Shown: positions 63,311 to 64,000 of the stretch, piece by piece | How positions within the stretch are numbered: the stretch's first letter is position 1 | Layout of the letters: each line of letters starts with the position of its first letter | From: Aricia agestis | Taxonomy: Eukaryota > Arthropoda > Insecta > Lepidoptera > Lycaenidae | Assembly (NCBI RefSeq): GCF_905147365.1 | Contig: NC_056428.1 | Location: 22,412,001 to 22,476,000, forward strand | Direction: 5' to 3' | Length of the DNA stretch: 64,000 nucleotides | Made by a program: the position numbers and the translations under genes | Notes under the pieces: generated by a model | The model's input: the letters and a program-made list of their open reading frames with translations, nothing else | The model's database searches: none | What the model was told of the DNA's origin: nothing

Positions 63311-64000
63311 TTCATTTCTATTTTTAAGGTTCCTTTTCTTTTCAGGTCACGTTAAAACTTTTCTGTACTTAGCTTAGCACCCATACTCTATCTCTAGGTA
63401 TATACCTAGGTATTCTAGGTCATAAAATTAATTGATAATAACAGGTAGGTACTTCTACAAAGTACAAATTCTATGACGATAGCCAACTACTTTTGAACTT
63501 TCAGGAGGTCATTCGTGCACCGATGTTACTTTCGATTGAGTATTACGATCTATCCCGGATTTTTTTAAACCATAATAATTATACACCGCAAACAAGCGAT
63601 ACCGCGATATAAAGGGAGTGCTACACCATCTATCGAGCGAGTATGGAGTGTACAATATACATCGTAATTCGTACTTCTGATTTCATTTATATTTTAATCG
63701 AATTTAATTATCATAGTTTCATTGTTAACTTTGTTAACACTATTTTTCCTTTTGTACGTAAAATAATTATTATAAAGTCGAAACTCATTTTTAATGCTCT
63801 TGTAAAGCCACAAACATAAAAATCTTTTCTTTTATATTATACTTTTCAGTTTTTAGGTTTCCTTGCCCAAAGGATGAAAACAGGAGCCTATTCCTAATGA
63901 GTCTAGAGTCTAGACTTCGCTGTCTGTCTGTCGTCCGTCCGTGTGTCACGAGGATAGATCTCGAGAACCGCAATAGCTAGATATTTTAATTTTTTACAAA
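63311..64000. other. Non-coding end of window, with repeat P at the edge
   Basis: No gene was recognised. From 63905 (GAGTCTAGACTTCGCTGTCT, GTCTGTCGTCCGTCCG, CTCGAGAACCGCAATAGCTA) a repeat P copy, plus strand and related to 1030-1175, runs off the window. Confidence 0.45.

Overview
This 64-kb window looks like heterochromatin-like or intergenic DNA of a lepidopteran insect (moth or butterfly). It is AT-rich. I see no convincing host gene, no rRNA and no functional tRNA gene. The lepidopteran assignment is my inference from repeat types I recognise: Helitron-like elements that start TC-TATACTAATATTATAAA and end in a small GC hairpin plus CTAG, a SINE-like repeat with a 'CCGTCGCCCATGGACACTCG' body, tRNA-headed SINEs, and a Jockey-type LINE.

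Almost every annotatable feature is a transposable element or its debris, often nested. I group the non-autonomous Helitron-like copies by 3' hairpin (letters are mine): A (GCGGACGAAGTCGCGGGC then CAGCTAG), B (GCGGGCGAAGCCGCGCGGG then CATCTAG), C (GGTCGAATTTCGACC, GCGATCTCTAG), D (ACCGAGCAAAGCTCGGT, ATAGCTAG), E (CGTGCGAAGCTGGGGCGGG, CGCTAG), F (GGCAAAACAACGTTTGCC, CAGCTAG) and G (short copies ending CTAG without a clear hairpin). None carries a visible Rep/helicase ORF.

Layout. 1-4 kb: a decayed mariner transposase, a 360-bp repeat and a B Helitron. 6-10 kb: nested MITEs, a hAT-like element with an 8-bp duplication, and C and B Helitrons. 10-21 kb: MITEs and perfect palindromes. 21-23 kb: a hAT element with a recognisable dimerisation domain, followed by a palindromic A-Helitron locus. 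24-35 kb: C, D, B, E and F Helitrons, MITEs and SINE-like copies. 36.2-38.9 kb: a C Helitron split precisely at A|T by a block of A Helitron units. 40.6-42.4 kb: an LTR-retrotransposon 5' part with LTR, tRNA-Leu-type primer site and repeat-rich gag; no pol is seen. 43-53 kb: tRNA SINEs, foldbacks and minisatellite. 54.0-57.8 kb: an inverted-repeat-bounded block holding a SINE-like copy, a B Helitron and a Jockey LINE RT pseudogene. 58-64 kb: MITEs, a second copy of a 570-bp unknown repeat and palindromes.

The coding remnants (mariner, hAT, Jockey RT, gag) are all broken by stops or frameshifts, so nothing here appears able to make an intact transposition enzyme. The strongest leads are the two loci (22.0-23.1 and 36.6-38.9 kb) where head-to-head Helitron 3' ends are joined to tandem Helitron bodies carrying the same SINE remnant, the set of almost loop-free perfect palindromes, and a 570-bp direct repeat of unknown type. 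All calls were made by eye; boundaries are approximate unless a duplication or terminal motif is quoted.
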